From Streptomyces davaonensis JCM 4913 (GTDB lineage Bacteria; Actinomycetota; Actinomycetes; Streptomycetales; Streptomycetaceae): DNA of 64,000 bases. Below the pieces are notes generated by a model. The model did not search any database, was not told the origin of the DNA, and saw only the letters and a list, made by a program, of their open reading frames with translations. Location of the stretch: positions 9,342,326 through 9,406,325 of the forward strand of contig NC_020504.1 in the NCBI RefSeq assembly GCF_000349325.1, written 5' to 3'. Of the stretch, positions 32,278 to 41,587 are shown piece after piece. Each line of letters begins with the position of its first letter. The first letter of the stretch is position 1. The position numbers and the translations under genes were made by a program.

Positions 32278-33183
32278 ATGCACCTCGAAGAGCTCCGCAC
32301 CCTGCTGGCCCGGCACGCCCGGCCCGACTGGACCACCGCCATCGACGGCGTCCTCATCTCCAAGGTCGACCGGCCGGATCCGCCGGAGCCCTCGATGTCC
32401 GGCACGGTGCTCGCAGTCATCGCCCAGGGCGCCAAACGCCTCGCGCTGGGCGACCGGGTCTACGCGTACGGCGCCGGGCAGTACCTGGTCGCATCCGTCG
32501 ACCTGCCCGTCACCGGACAGTTCACCCAGGCCGACCCCGAGCAGCCGGCCCTCGGCTTCGGCCTCACGCTGGAACCGCCGGTTGTCGCCGAACTGCTGCT
32601 GCAAGCCGGTCCCGGCGACATCCCCCGCCCCGCCGGAGGCACTCCGTCGGGGATCGCCGTCAGCGACGCCCCGCCCGCCTTGCTCGACGCGGTGGTCCGG
32701 CTGCTGCGCCTGCTCGACGAGCCCCGCGACCGCGCCGTACTGGCCCCGCTGGTCACACGCGAGATCCTGTGGCGCCTGATCACCGGCGACCAGGGCGCCA
32801 CAGTCCGCCAACTCGGCCTCGCCGACAGCAGCCTCAGCCACGTCTCCCGGGCCGTGCGCTGGATCCGCGAGCACTACGCGGAGCCCTTCCGGGTCGAGGA
32901 CGTGGCACGGCTGTCCGGGATGAGCGTCTCCGCCTTCTACCGCAACTTCCAGGCGGTGACCGCGATGAGCCCCATCCAGTTCCAGAAACAGATCCGGCTC
33001 CAGGAGGCCCGGCTGCTGCTCGCCACCCACCCGGGCGACGTCACCGGAGTCGGCCACCGCGTCGGCTACGACAACCCGTCACAGTTCAGCCGCGAATACC
33101 GCCGCCAGTTCGGCGCACCCCCCAGCAAGGACGCCGTCCGACTGCGTCAGGCCGTGCGTACTCCTTCGGGTGTCCTTCCCTGA
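32278..33183 (+). CDS. AraC family regulator (AraC_N type), copy 1
   Basis: 301 residues from ATG 32278. The N-terminal half is the cupin-like AraC_N domain (L-A-L-G-D-R-V-Y-A-Y-G-A-G-Q-Y-L-V); the C-terminal half has two helix-turn-helix motifs (V-E-D-V-A-R-L-S-G-M-S-V-S-A-F-Y-R-N-F and V-G-H-R-V-G-Y-D-N-P-S-Q-F-S-R-E-Y). It is divergent from the monooxygenase-hydrolase pair and probably activates it. A close paralogue lies at 33934-34824 on the opposite strand. Confidence 0.88.
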   Translation: MHLEELRTLLARHARPDWTTAIDGVLISKVDRPDPPEPSMSGTVLAVIAQGAKRLALGDRVYAYGAGQYLVASVDLPVTGQFTQADPEQPALGFGLTLEPPVVAELLLQAGPGDIPRPAGGTPSGIAVSDAPPALLDAVVRLLRLLDEPRDRAVLAPLVTREILWRLITGDQGATVRQLGLADSSLSHVSRAVRWIREHYAEPFRVEDVARLSGMSVSAFYRNFQAVTAMSPIQFQKQIRLQEARLLLATHPGDVTGVGHRVGYDNPSQFSREYRRQFGAPPSKDAVRLRQAVRTPSGVLP

Positions 33184-33340
33184 TCCGGACTGGGCTCCGA
33201 TAGAGCATCGTGCAAGGGGTGGCGAGGATCATTCTACGGTTGCCGCAGGTCGCGGGGGTTGAATCGAGTTGCCGATTCTCCCGCGGGGCGGATAACCGTC
33301 CGGCCGACCGCGGATCCCACTGCACCGCAAGGATCACAGC

Positions 33341-33982
33341 ATGAGTGAAACAGCGGTTTTCGCCCGCGAGTTCCTGCGCAGCCCGCTCCGTACGGCCTCC
33401 CTGATACCGAGTTCGTCCCGGCTGGTCGAGCGGCTTGTCGCCGCTGTACCGGAGCGGGGCGAGCCCGTGGTGGTGGAGCTCGGTCCGGGCACCGGACCCG
33501 CCACCGCGGCGATCCAACACAAACTGGCAGGCCGCGGACGCCACATTGCGGTCGAACTGAACGAACGGCTCGCCGCACATCTGGTTGAGCGGTTTCCCGG
33601 TGCCGAGACCGTCGCCGAGTCCGCCTGGGAACTGCCCCGCATCCTCGCCGACCGGGGCCTTGGCGCGGCGGACGTCGTGGTGAGCAGCCTCCCCTGGTCG
33701 GCGTTCACCGGTCCGCAAGGCCAGGCCCTCGTGCCGGCCATCGCGTCGGTGCTGTCCGAGACCGGGGTGTACACGCAGTTCGCCTATGCTTTCGCCCACT
33801 GGGCCCCGCCGAGCCGCCGCAGGCTCGCTCAGTTGCGCCGGGCGTTCGAAGAAGTGGTCGCGAGCAGGACGGTGTACCGTAACCTGCCTCCCGCCCTGGT
33901 GTACTCCGCGCGCAGGCCGCGCGTTCCGGCCGGTCAGCCCGCGCCGCCGGCCGCGCCCATCGCGAATCGAACCGCGTCCTGA
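33341..33982 (+). CDS. Class I SAM-dependent methyltransferase
   Basis: 213 residues from ATG 33341 with AAGGA 7 bases upstream. SAM motif I is V-V-V-E-L-G-P-G-T-G at about residues 43-52; A-V-E-L-N is motif II, and S-S-L-P-W-S in motif IV resembles the N/S-x-P-[FWY] motif of phospholipid and rRNA-adenine methyltransferases. The N-terminus F-L-R-S-P-L-R-T-A-S-L-I-P-S-S is typical of PmtA-like phospholipid N-methyltransferases. Substrate could be an amine lipid or a small molecule. Its 3' end overlaps the convergent AraC gene by 49 bases. Confidence 0.75.
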   Translation: MSETAVFAREFLRSPLRTASLIPSSSRLVERLVAAVPERGEPVVVELGPGTGPATAAIQHKLAGRGRHIAVELNERLAAHLVERFPGAETVAESAWELPRILADRGLGAADVVVSSLPWSAFTGPQGQALVPAIASVLSETGVYTQFAYAFAHWAPPSRRRLAQLRRAFEEVVASRTVYRNLPPALVYSARRPRVPAGQPAPPAAPIANRTAS

Positions 33983-34824
33983 CTGGGTGGCGCACCGAAA
34001 AGGCGTCGGTATTCCCGGCTGAATTGGGACGGGCTGTCGTACCCCACGCGGTATCCGATGTACGCGATGTCTTTCGGGTGTTCCGTCAGCAGGAGCCGGG
34101 CCTGATGGAGTCTGATGTTCTTCTGGAACTGGATGGGGCTCATCCGGGTGACGGCCTGGAAGTTCCGGTAGAAGGAGGACGCGCTCATTCCGACAAGCTC
34201 TGCCACGTCGTCCACCCGAAACGGTGTCCGGTAGTTCTCGCGAATCCAGTGCACGGCTCTGGCGATATGGGAGAGCTTGCTGTCGGCAAGACCTATTTGG
34301 CGGACTGTGGCGCCCTGCTCGCCGGTGATCAGGCGCCACAGGATCTCGCGTTTGACGAGGGGGGCGAGCATGTCCCTGTCCCGTGGCCGGTCGAGCAGGC
34401 GCACCAGTCGCACGACGGCGTCCAGGAACTCGTCGGAGGCGTCGCTGACGGCGATGGCGGCCGGTGCCGTGCCGTGCGGCGGAAAGGTGCCGGGCGCCGT
34501 CTGCAACATCATCTCGGCGACGTCCGACGGATGCAGGAGCAGGCCGAGTCCCAGCGCCGGCTGCTCCGGGGTGACAGCGAGGAAGCGGCCGGTGACGGGC
34601 ACGTCGACGGATGCGACCAGGTACTGCCCGGGGCCGTACTCGTACACGCGGTCGCCCAGCGCGAGACGCTTGGCGCCTTGGGCGATCAGTGCCATGACCG
34701 TTCCACTCATGGAGGCGTGGTGTTCGTCCGACTCCTCCCGGCCGATCCTCACGTTCTCGATGGCGGTCGTTCCGTCGGGTCTGGCGTGACGCGCCAGCAG
34801 AGTGCGGAGTTCGTCAAGCGGCAT
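33934..34824 (-). CDS. AraC family regulator (AraC_N type), copy 2
   Basis: 296 residues from ATG 34824. Same two-domain plan as copy 1, with long identical blocks (I-A-Q-G-A-K-R-L-A-L-G-D-R-V-Y and Y-R-N-F-Q-A-V-T-x-M-S-P-I-Q-F-Q-K). It reads toward the methyltransferase and away from the molybdenum oxidoreductase operon that starts at 35020, of which it is the likely activator. The 195-base space between 34824 and 35020 must hold both promoters. Confidence 0.88.
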   Translation of the reverse strand: MPLDELRTLLARHARPDGTTAIENVRIGREESDEHHASMSGTVMALIAQGAKRLALGDRVYEYGPGQYLVASVDVPVTGRFLAVTPEQPALGLGLLLHPSDVAEMMLQTAPGTFPPHGTAPAAIAVSDASDEFLDAVVRLVRLLDRPRDRDMLAPLVKREILWRLITGEQGATVRQIGLADSKLSHIARAVHWIRENYRTPFRVDDVAELVGMSASSFYRNFQAVTRMSPIQFQKNIRLHQARLLLTEHPKDIAYIGYRVGYDSPSQFSREYRRLFGAPPSQDAVRFAMGAAGGAG

Positions 34825-35019
34825 GGACCGATTGAACACCGCCACCACGGAACGGTCCAGCCATCCGTTCCGGCTCCGGCTGACGCGAAATCATCAAGAG
34901 GATCAGGCAAGGGCTTGCCACTATCGGGCAAATCAATTCCGCGGAGAGGCTGCTTGAATAACTGAAGGCTCTGGGGCTTGCCGATCGACGGTTGGCTGTA
35001 TTGAGGAAGGGCAAGCGGA

Positions 35020-35562
35020 ATGGCGGAAAGTACCCGCAGTGAGATACGACTTCACGTCAACGGCGTGACGCACCGCCTGGACGTCGACAATCGCAGGACA
35101 CTGCTCGACGCGCTGCGTGAGGACACCGGCCACACAGGGCCGAAAAAGGGCTGCGACCGTGGGCAGTGCGGCGCCTGCACCGTGCTGCTGAACGGCTGGC
35201 GTGTGGTGTCGTGCCTGACGCTGGCGGTCGCCGTCGACGGCTCGGACATCACAACGGTCGAGGGGCTGGCGCACGAGGGTGAACTGCGACCGTTGCAGCA
35301 GTCGTTCGTGCAGCTCGACGGCCTTCAGTGCGGCTACTGCACGCCCGGGCAGCTCTGTTCCGCGGTCGGCATGCTGGCCGAACACGCGGCGGGCTGGCCC
35401 AGCGCGGTCACCGCCGATGTCTCACCCGACGCGCCGGCGCGCGAGTTGGACGCCGAGGAGGTGCGCGAACGCCTGAGCGGCAACCTGTGTCGCTGTGGCG
35501 CGTACCCGTCGATCGTGCGGGCCGTGCTCGAGACGGCGGCCCGCGAGGAGGTGGCGGGATGA
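35020..35562 (+). CDS. (2Fe-2S) subunit of a molybdenum aldehyde/xanthine oxidoreductase
   Basis: 180 residues. Two [2Fe-2S] clusters are encoded: plant-ferredoxin type C-D-R-G-Q-C-G-A-C-T-V (about residues 45-55) with C-L-T following, and the second type C-G-Y-C-T-P-G-Q (about 106-113) with C-R-C-G near 157. It carries electrons from the Mo site to FAD. No Tat signal, unlike the E. coli periplasmic PaoA, so the enzyme is cytosolic. GGAAGGG lies before ATG 35020. It overlaps the FAD subunit by ATGA. Confidence 0.9.
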   Translation: MAESTRSEIRLHVNGVTHRLDVDNRRTLLDALREDTGHTGPKKGCDRGQCGACTVLLNGWRVVSCLTLAVAVDGSDITTVEGLAHEGELRPLQQSFVQLDGLQCGYCTPGQLCSAVGMLAEHAAGWPSAVTADVSPDAPARELDAEEVRERLSGNLCRCGAYPSIVRAVLETAAREEVAG

Positions 35563-36548
35563 AGGAGTTCAGCTACCAGCGGCCGAGCCGGGTCCGAGAC
35601 GCCCTCTCTCTGGTCGCCGACGAGGACGGCGCCCGGTTCCTCGGCGGCGGAACGAACCTCGTCGACCTGATGAAGGACGGAATCGAGACGCCGACCCGGC
35701 TGGTGGACGTCCGTCGGCTGCCGCTGGACGGCATCGGCGACGCGCCCGACGGCGGACTCGTCATCGGCGCGACGACGACCAACAGCGACCTGGCGGCCCA
35801 TCCCGAGATGCGCCGGCGGTATCCGGCGCTCAGCCAGGCCGTGCTGGCGGGCGCGTCGGGGCAGCTGCGCAACATGGCCACGGTGGGCGGCAACCTGCTG
35901 CAGCGAACCCGGTGCGGCTACTTCGCCGACGCCTCGCAGCCGTGCAACAAGCGCAGCCCCGGCAGCGGGTGTTCCGCGATCGCCGGAGAGCACCACAACC
36001 ACGCGATCCTCGAATGGACCGACCACTGTGTGGCCACCCATCCCTCGGACATGACCGTGGCCTTGGCCGCGTTCGACGCGATCGTGCACTACGAGACCCT
36101 GGACGGTTCCCACGAGATCCCGCTGTCCCAGTTCTACCTGCCGGTCGGCGAGAGTCCGCACCGGGAGACGGCGCTTCCCCGGGGCGCCCTGATCACCGCG
36201 GTCACCCTGCCGGCCGCCGCGGCGTCCCCTCGTTCGCGCTACCGCAAGGTCCGCGAGCGCGCGTCCTACGCCTTCGCGAGCGTCTCCGTCGCCGCCGCGT
36301 TGGACGTCGACGAGGGCATCGTCAAGGAGGCCCGGATCGCGCTCGGCGGCCTCGCCTCCCGGCCCTGGCGCGCCCACGCCGCCGAGTCCGCCCTGCGGGA
36401 CGCCCCCGCCACGACCGGCAGCTTCCGGGCCGCCGCCGACGCGGAGCTGTCCGCCGCGCGGCCGTTGCGCGACAACGCGTACAAGGTCGGCCTGGCCCGC
36501 AACCTCATCGAGGCCGTCCTGACCGACCTCGCCCACAGGGCCGAGTGA
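35559..36548 (+). CDS. FAD-binding subunit of the molybdenum oxidoreductase
   Basis: 329 residues, starting inside the stop of the FeS gene (ATGA). FAD-binding motifs: F-L-G-G-G-T-N-L-V near residue 29 and A-T-V-G-G-N-L-L near residue 107. A cysteine-bearing insertion (R-T-R-C-G-Y-F, C-N-K-R-x-P-G-x-G-C) matches the [4Fe-4S]-containing loop of the PaoB/4-hydroxybenzoyl-CoA-reductase beta type. Passes electrons to an unknown acceptor. Second gene of a four-gene operon. Confidence 0.9.
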   Translation: MKEFSYQRPSRVRDALSLVADEDGARFLGGGTNLVDLMKDGIETPTRLVDVRRLPLDGIGDAPDGGLVIGATTTNSDLAAHPEMRRRYPALSQAVLAGASGQLRNMATVGGNLLQRTRCGYFADASQPCNKRSPGSGCSAIAGEHHNHAILEWTDHCVATHPSDMTVALAAFDAIVHYETLDGSHEIPLSQFYLPVGESPHRETALPRGALITAVTLPAAAASPRSRYRKVRERASYAFASVSVAAALDVDEGIVKEARIALGGLASRPWRAHAAESALRDAPATTGSFRAAADAELSAARPLRDNAYKVGLARNLIEAVLTDLAHRAE

Positions 36549-36593
36549 CGCACAGATCCCGTCGCCCGCCGTCGCCGTGAAGGAGATCAGCAC

Positions 36594-38768
36594 ATGAACA
36601 CGTCCTCGACCAGCGCAGCCCCGGCAACCGCCGCGCACCCGGTCGCCGGGCCGAGCACCGCCCCGTGGGACGGCGTGGCGCACCCGGGCGCGATGGGGGT
36701 GGCCCGTCCCCGTATCGAGGGACCGGGCAAGGCCACCGGCAGCGTGCGCTACGCGGCGGACGAACCGATGACCGACTTGGCCTACGGCTGGGTCGTCACC
36801 TCCACCGTGTCCCGCGGACGCATCCGCGCCATCGACTCCTCCGCCGTGCACGGCATGCCCGGCGTACTCGGTGTGCTCGACCACCACAACGCTCCCCGGC
36901 TCAACCTGGAGGCAGGATCCTTCTTCGGCCCCGACGGCGGCATGCACCTGCTGCAGAACGACGAGGTCCCCCACTCCGGCCGGCCGGTCGCACTGGTGGT
37001 GGCGGAGACGATGGAGCAGGCCCGGTCAGCGGCCGCGGCGCTGCGGGTTACCTACCACGAGGAACCGTACGACGCCGACTTCTCACTCGAGCACCCGGCC
37101 GCGCGGCCGGCGACATCGTTCTTCGGAGAGGACGCCACCGTCGGTGACGTGGAGGCGGAGCTGGCCGCGAGTGCGGTGGCCGTCGACGAGCGCTATGTCA
37201 CGCCCGAGCAGCACGGCGCCGCCATGGAGCCGCACTCCGCGACCGCCTGGTGGGAGGACGAGCGGCTGCAGATCATCGACTCCAATCAGGGCCCCTTCCT
37301 GGTCGCCATGACGGTGGCCACGCTGTTCTCCCTCGACCCCAAACAGGTACGAGTCCGCTCTCAGCACGTCGGTGGCGGCTTCGGGTCCAAGTCGGGCGGG
37401 TGCGGCCCCCAACTGATTCTGGCGGTGATGGCCACCACGGTGCTCGGCCGCCCCGTGCGCGTCACCCTGAGCCGGAATCAGGTGTTCCTGACGGTATCGA
37501 TGCGGCCGGCGACCGACCAGCGGGTCCGGATAGGGGCCGACACCGACGGCAGTCTGCGGGCGATCGACCACGAGTCGGCCTTCGAGGTCTCGAAGCTCGC
37601 GGACTACCTCGAGAACTGCACGGAGCTCACCAACACGCTCTACGCGGCAACGGCGATCCGTACCCGGCGCACCGCGGTCCCCATCGACATCCTGCCGCCG
37701 TACTCGGTACGCGGGCCCGGCACGGCACCCGGATCGTTCGCGCTCGAATCCGCCATGGACGAGCTGGCGGAGCGGCTCGGCATGGATCCGCTCGAGCTCC
37801 GGCTGCGCAACGAGCCCACTGTCGGCCCGGTGTCCGGCCTGCCCTTCAGCCGCCGCAACCTCGTCGCGTGTCTGCACGAGGGCGCCCGCCGGTTCGGCTG
37901 GGCCACACGCGACCACCGGCCGCGGACGCGGACGGAGGGATGCCTGCTGGTCGGCACCGGGATGGCGGCCACGTCCTTCAGCGCGGGGGCCTTGCCCGCC
38001 TCGGCATCGATCACCGCCGAGACCGACGGCGCCTTCACCGTGGCTATCGGTGCCAGCGACATCGGCACTGGCGCACGCACCGCACTGACCGCGGTGGCGG
38101 CAGAGGCGCTCCGCGTGGATCCCGAACGGATACGGCTCCTGATCGCGGACAGCGATCTCGGCCCCACCTGGAACGCCAGCGGATCCCGGGGGACGACGTC
38201 CTGGTCCTGGGCGATCACCGAGGCCGCGGCGAAGCTGCGCTCCCAGCTGGGCGACGCCACGCTGCCACTGACCGTCTCGTGCGACACCACCGAGTCGCTC
38301 GGTGCGCTGCCACCCATGGAACGGCACTCCTACAGCGCCGTGTTCTGCCAAGTGACCGTCGACCCGGCCACCGGCGAGGTACGCGTGCGGCGGCTTCTGG
38401 GCATGTTCGCCGTGGGCCGCGTCATCAACCCGCTCCTCGCGCGCAGTCAACTGGTCGGGGGCATGGTCATGGGGCTGTCGATAGCCCTGCACGAAGAAGG
38501 CGCCCGCGATCCGGCGACGGGACGGCACATCACCACTGACCTCGCCGGCTACCACATCGCCGCGCACGCCGACATACCCGACATCGAAGCCGACTTCGTA
38601 CCCGACTACGAACCCGGCGACCCGTCAGGCCTCAAGGGCGTCGGCGAAATCGGCACCGTCGGCACGGCGGCCGCGATCGCGAACGCCGTCTGGCACGCCA
38701 CCGGCCGCCGCCAGCGGACCCTGCCCATCCGCCCGGACCGCGTGATCGAGGAACAGCCGACGTCGTGA
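36594..38768 (+). CDS. Molybdopterin-binding catalytic subunit
   Basis: 724 residues of the xanthine dehydrogenase family, PaoC/YagR-like. The N-terminal hammerhead domain contains I-E-G-P-G-K-A-T-G-S-V-R-Y-A; the Mo-cofactor segments include G-G-G-F-G-S-K and S-V-R-G-P-G; the base-catalytic Glu is in G-V-G-E-I-G-T-V-G near the C-terminus. Oxidises an aldehyde or N-heterocycle using water. AAGGAG precedes ATG 36594 and 45 bases separate it from the FAD gene. Stop overlaps the XdhC gene as GTGA. Confidence 0.9.
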   Translation: MNTSSTSAAPATAAHPVAGPSTAPWDGVAHPGAMGVARPRIEGPGKATGSVRYAADEPMTDLAYGWVVTSTVSRGRIRAIDSSAVHGMPGVLGVLDHHNAPRLNLEAGSFFGPDGGMHLLQNDEVPHSGRPVALVVAETMEQARSAAAALRVTYHEEPYDADFSLEHPAARPATSFFGEDATVGDVEAELAASAVAVDERYVTPEQHGAAMEPHSATAWWEDERLQIIDSNQGPFLVAMTVATLFSLDPKQVRVRSQHVGGGFGSKSGGCGPQLILAVMATTVLGRPVRVTLSRNQVFLTVSMRPATDQRVRIGADTDGSLRAIDHESAFEVSKLADYLENCTELTNTLYAATAIRTRRTAVPIDILPPYSVRGPGTAPGSFALESAMDELAERLGMDPLELRLRNEPTVGPVSGLPFSRRNLVACLHEGARRFGWATRDHRPRTRTEGCLLVGTGMAATSFSAGALPASASITAETDGAFTVAIGASDIGTGARTALTAVAAEALRVDPERIRLLIADSDLGPTWNASGSRGTTSWSWAITEAAAKLRSQLGDATLPLTVSCDTTESLGALPPMERHSYSAVFCQVTVDPATGEVRVRRLLGMFAVGRVINPLLARSQLVGGMVMGLSIALHEEGARDPATGRHITTDLAGYHIAAHADIPDIEADFVPDYEPGDPSGLKGVGEIGTVGTAAAIANAVWHATGRRQRTLPIRPDRVIEEQPTS

Positions 38769-39823
38769 ACCGTCCGCGAGAAGGGGCGCTGGGACCGCTG
38801 CCGTCGCAGCCCGGCCCGGGACTGGAACAGGAGGTACGCGTGCTGCGCGAAGTGTGGCCCTTCGTCGACGCCCACCGTCGGGCGGGCCGGCCCGTCACGC
38901 TGGCCCGGCTGGTGGGCCGTGACGGTCCCGGATCACGACCGCTCGGCGCCACCATGGCCGTCGCCGCGGACGGTACGTGGCGCGGCTCACTGTCGGGCGG
39001 CTGCGTCGAGGGCATCGTCCTGGACGCAGCCCGCGCCGTCCTGGCAGGGGCCGCGCCCCATGTGACCGCGGTGTCGCCCGGGGACGACCTGCTGCCCTGG
39101 GAGGACGCTCCCGCCTGCGCCGGCGCACTGCGCGTCCTCATCACGCCCGCGCCGCCCGAGCCTGTGCACTCCGCCATCACCACGGCCCTGGCCGACGACC
39201 GTCCGCTCACTGTGCGGGTCGGACTGAGGCCGCCTCACCGCTGGTCGACAGCATCCACTGTCAGCCAACTGACCGACGTGGGACCCGCGTTCATTGAGGA
39301 ACTGGTGGGTCGGCCGCGGCTGCTGCTGGTCGGCGCAACAGATCTCGCCGCAGTCCTGGCCACCCTGGCCGGGACCTTGCACCGCCCGGTCGTCGTCCTG
39401 GACCCGCGGCCCGGCCATGTCGCCTCCGGGGCCTTCCCCGGCACCGCCGACGTCGTCCGTGCCTGGCCCGACGAGTGGATCGCCCGCCATCCCCTCGGCG
39501 TACACGACGCGGTCGTCACACTCAGCCATGACCCGCGCATCGACGACCGCGCTCTTCGCGCCGCGTTGGCAGGCCCCGCCGGGTACGTCGCCGCGCTCGG
39601 CAGCCGGGCCACCCACGCGCAACGCCTGCGGCGCCTGACCGACGCGCCCGGACTGGACCGGCTGACCGGCCCCGCGGGCCTCGACCTCGGCGGGGCGTCG
39701 CTCGCCGAAAGCGCCCTGTCGATCCTCGCCGAGCTCGTCGCGGTGGACAACGGCCGCTGCGGGGGGCGTCTGCGCGACGGCGATCTGCCCATCCGGGCCA
39801 CCACGGCCGCAGGGCACACGTAA
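38765..39823 (+). CDS. XdhC/PaoD-type molybdenum cofactor maturation protein
   Basis: 352 residues from GTG 38765, which overlaps the catalytic-subunit stop. The N-terminal XdhC domain has G-A-T-M-A-V and S-L-S-G-G-C-V-E-G (about residues 59-83), a conserved Cys motif; the C-terminal Rossmann domain contains L-L-L-V-G-A-T-D and A-A-L-G-S-R. These proteins sulfurate or protect the Mo cofactor and insert it into the enzyme. Last gene of the operon; the next sequence is IS debris starting 12 bases later, so a downstream gene may have been lost. Confidence 0.87.
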   Translation: MNRPREGALGPLPSQPGPGLEQEVRVLREVWPFVDAHRRAGRPVTLARLVGRDGPGSRPLGATMAVAADGTWRGSLSGGCVEGIVLDAARAVLAGAAPHVTAVSPGDDLLPWEDAPACAGALRVLITPAPPEPVHSAITTALADDRPLTVRVGLRPPHRWSTASTVSQLTDVGPAFIEELVGRPRLLLVGATDLAAVLATLAGTLHRPVVVLDPRPGHVASGAFPGTADVVRAWPDEWIARHPLGVHDAVVTLSHDPRIDDRALRAALAGPAGYVAALGSRATHAQRLRRLTDAPGLDRLTGPAGLDLGGASLAESALSILAELVAVDNGRCGGRLRDGDLPIRATTAAGHT

Positions 39824-39834
39824 TCGAGCCGACG

Positions 39835-40227
39835 TTGACGGCCTGGAGAAAGGCCCGGCTCGACCGCAGGCCCACCGGGCAGCCGGCCACGGTCGACCTG
39901 CGCGACGTATTCAACGCACTCCTCTACATGGTTCAGCAGCTGTGCAAGTGGCCGATCGGGACATTGGCCATGCTGATGCCATGCCGCGAAACCTTGCGGT
40001 TCTCCCGTTCCGACGCCTGGACGGCCGACGAGCGTCTGCGACGGCTCAGCGCGGATCCGCCACCGCGCCCGCAGGACGGAGGGGACTTCGACGCCCTGCT
40101 GGCATGGCTGCGTACAGTCGATGACGAGCTGCCATCCTTCAGCACCCGTGCGGTGGAGAACACCGGGGATTTCGATCCCAGACTGCTGCCACTCCTCATG
40201 CGCGGATTCACGGACTACTTCGTCTGA
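39835..40227 (+). pseudogene. IS5-type transposase N-terminal fragment fused to an unknown C-terminus
   Basis: 130 codons. Residues 1-33 (L-T-A-W-R-K-A-R-L-D-R-R-P-T-G-Q, V-D-L-R-D-V-F-N-A-L-L-Y) are the familiar start of an IS5-type transposase. From about residue 34 the sequence is unrelated, with L-L-A-W-L-R-T-V-D-D-E-L-P near the end, and could be the tail of a destroyed gene. The join suggests an IS-mediated deletion directly behind the molybdenum operon. Confidence 0.6.
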
Positions 40228-40336
40228 CATACGGATTGGGTGCGGCTCCTTCGAGAGGAACGTGAGTCTAGGCAAGGCTGATCGGGGTGCGTTGGGGTCT
40301 TCCGTCTCTGCCGTGGCGGTGGAGGAGGCGACTCTG

Positions 40337-40777
40337 ATGGGCTCATTGTTCGAGGAGTTGGAGGCCCCGGAGGCGGCTGCCCAGGTGAGAGTGGAGGAGC
40401 TTGAGTCGCAGATCGCGGAGTTGACGGCGCGGCTGGAGGCCGAGCGGGAGACGGTGGCCGAGATGGTCGCGGAGATGTCCAGTTCGGATGAGGTGTCGGT
40501 CGTCGAGCATCCGGTGGAGCCGACGGCCGGTGACCGTCCGGTGCGGGTGGTCGGGGCGATCATGGTGCCGCACTGGCGGGAGGGGCTGTCGGTGGATGTA
40601 CTGCCGGATGTGTACCGAGACATCGTGGCGGACGCGTCGGATCCGATGCAGGCCAAGCGAATCGTGCCGAGGATCGGGCTGCCGGCGGCGACGGCGAAGA
40701 TCGAGGGGACGCTGGGGAAGCTGAACGGCTGGCGGAGCGGGGCCGGCTCATCTTGTAGGGCATACGGGGCTCACTGA
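40337..40777 (+). pseudogene. Coiled-coil IS-associated protein, C-terminus lost
   Basis: 146 residues from ATG 40337. Residues 8-50 are a strong coiled coil (E-E-L-E-S-Q-I-A-E-L-T-A-R-L-E-A-E-R), followed by V-G-A-I-M-V-P-H-W-R-E-G and a helical block ending E-G-T-L-G-K-L-N. I associate this layout with small proteins found beside Streptomyces transposase genes. The usual C-terminal end is replaced at about 40735 by sequence belonging to the WD40 fragment on the other strand. Confidence 0.5.
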
Positions 40778-41198
40778 CTGATCGGACAGGTATGCCGTCC
40801 GTTCCTGTGGGGTGAGGTCGCGGTTGACGGCGCGGCAGATTTTCTTGATCGCTTCGGAGGGTTGGGGGAGGGTCGCGTCCCACAGCCGTGCGGTTTTGTC
40901 GTCGCTGCCAGTGGCGAGGGCGCGGCCTTCAGGGCTGAACGCTACTGCCCACACGGTGTCGGTGTGCCCGATGAGGGTGGCGTCGGTCTTGCCAGTGCTT
41001 ACGTCCCACAGCCGTACGGTCGGGGTGTTTGCTGGTGGTGGCGAGGGTGCGGCCGTCGGGACTGAAGGCCATTGAACCCAGCTCGCCGGTGTGTCCGGTG
41101 AGGGTGGTGCGGGTTCTGCCGGTGGTCACGTCCCACAGCCGTACGGTCGCGTCGGCACCACTGGTGGCGGTCGGTGTCGAGGTCACTGGGGCCGACAA
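40748..41198 (-). pseudogene. WD40-repeat protein, C-terminal fragment with frameshift
   Basis: Two minus-strand frames join into one WD40 tail: 41198 to about 41030 ([25 protein letters not shown]) and then, after a frame change, about 40954 to 40748 ([23 protein letters not shown]) with a terminal helix ending at 40748. The last part resembles the C-terminus of large Streptomyces WD40 proteins that follow a kinase or STAND ATPase domain. The N-terminal part is absent. Confidence 0.7.
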
Positions 41199-41338
41199 TC
41201 TGGACGACGTCGGCTACTACTACGCAGATGGGAAACCGACCCGGTACGCACAGGTCAAGTACGCGGTGGACGCGTCGACCGCGGTGGGGGAGGAGTACCT
41301 GTCGCCTTACGCCGACAACGCCGTCGCACTCACGCCGC
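41161..41338 (+). pseudogene. Scrap of an unknown protein
   Basis: About 58 residues in one frame (V-E-V-T-G-A-D-N-L-D-D-V-G-Y-Y-Y, then G-K-P-T-R-Y-A-Q-V-K-Y-A-V-D). The Y-A-D-G ... Q-V-K-Y spacing is like the nuclease region of DUF4297-type or restriction-like proteins, but with so little sequence this is a guess. It is joined to WD40 sequence on the left and a transposase tail on the right. Confidence 0.35.
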
Positions 41339-41344
41339 TGGGCC

Positions 41345-41551
41345 ACCCAGGTCCGCGGCGCCGACCTGCCCCGCCTGCATGCCTTCACCCGAGGTCTGGA
41401 ACGAGACCGCGAGGCCGTAGACGCAGCTCTCACGCTTCCGCACAGCAACGGCCCCACCGAGGGTGTCAACACCAAGACCAAGCGCATCGCGCGCCAGATG
41501 CACGGACGAGCAGGCTTCGCTCTGCTTCGCCACGGCATCCTCCTCGGATAG
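41345..41551 (+). pseudogene. ISL3 family transposase C-terminal remnant
   Basis: About 68 residues ending at TAG 41549-41551: L-P-R-L-H-A-F-T-R-G-L-E-R-D, A-V-D-A-A-L-T-L-P-H-S-N-G, E-G-V-N-T-K-T-K-R-I-A-R-Q-M. The N-G-x-x-E-G-x-N-x-x-x-K motif is the catalytic-Glu region of ISL3-type transposases. No start and no other parts present. Confidence 0.8.
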
Positions 41552-41587
41552 CAACACTCTCAGTTACCACCGAAGGCGAGACAGGGC

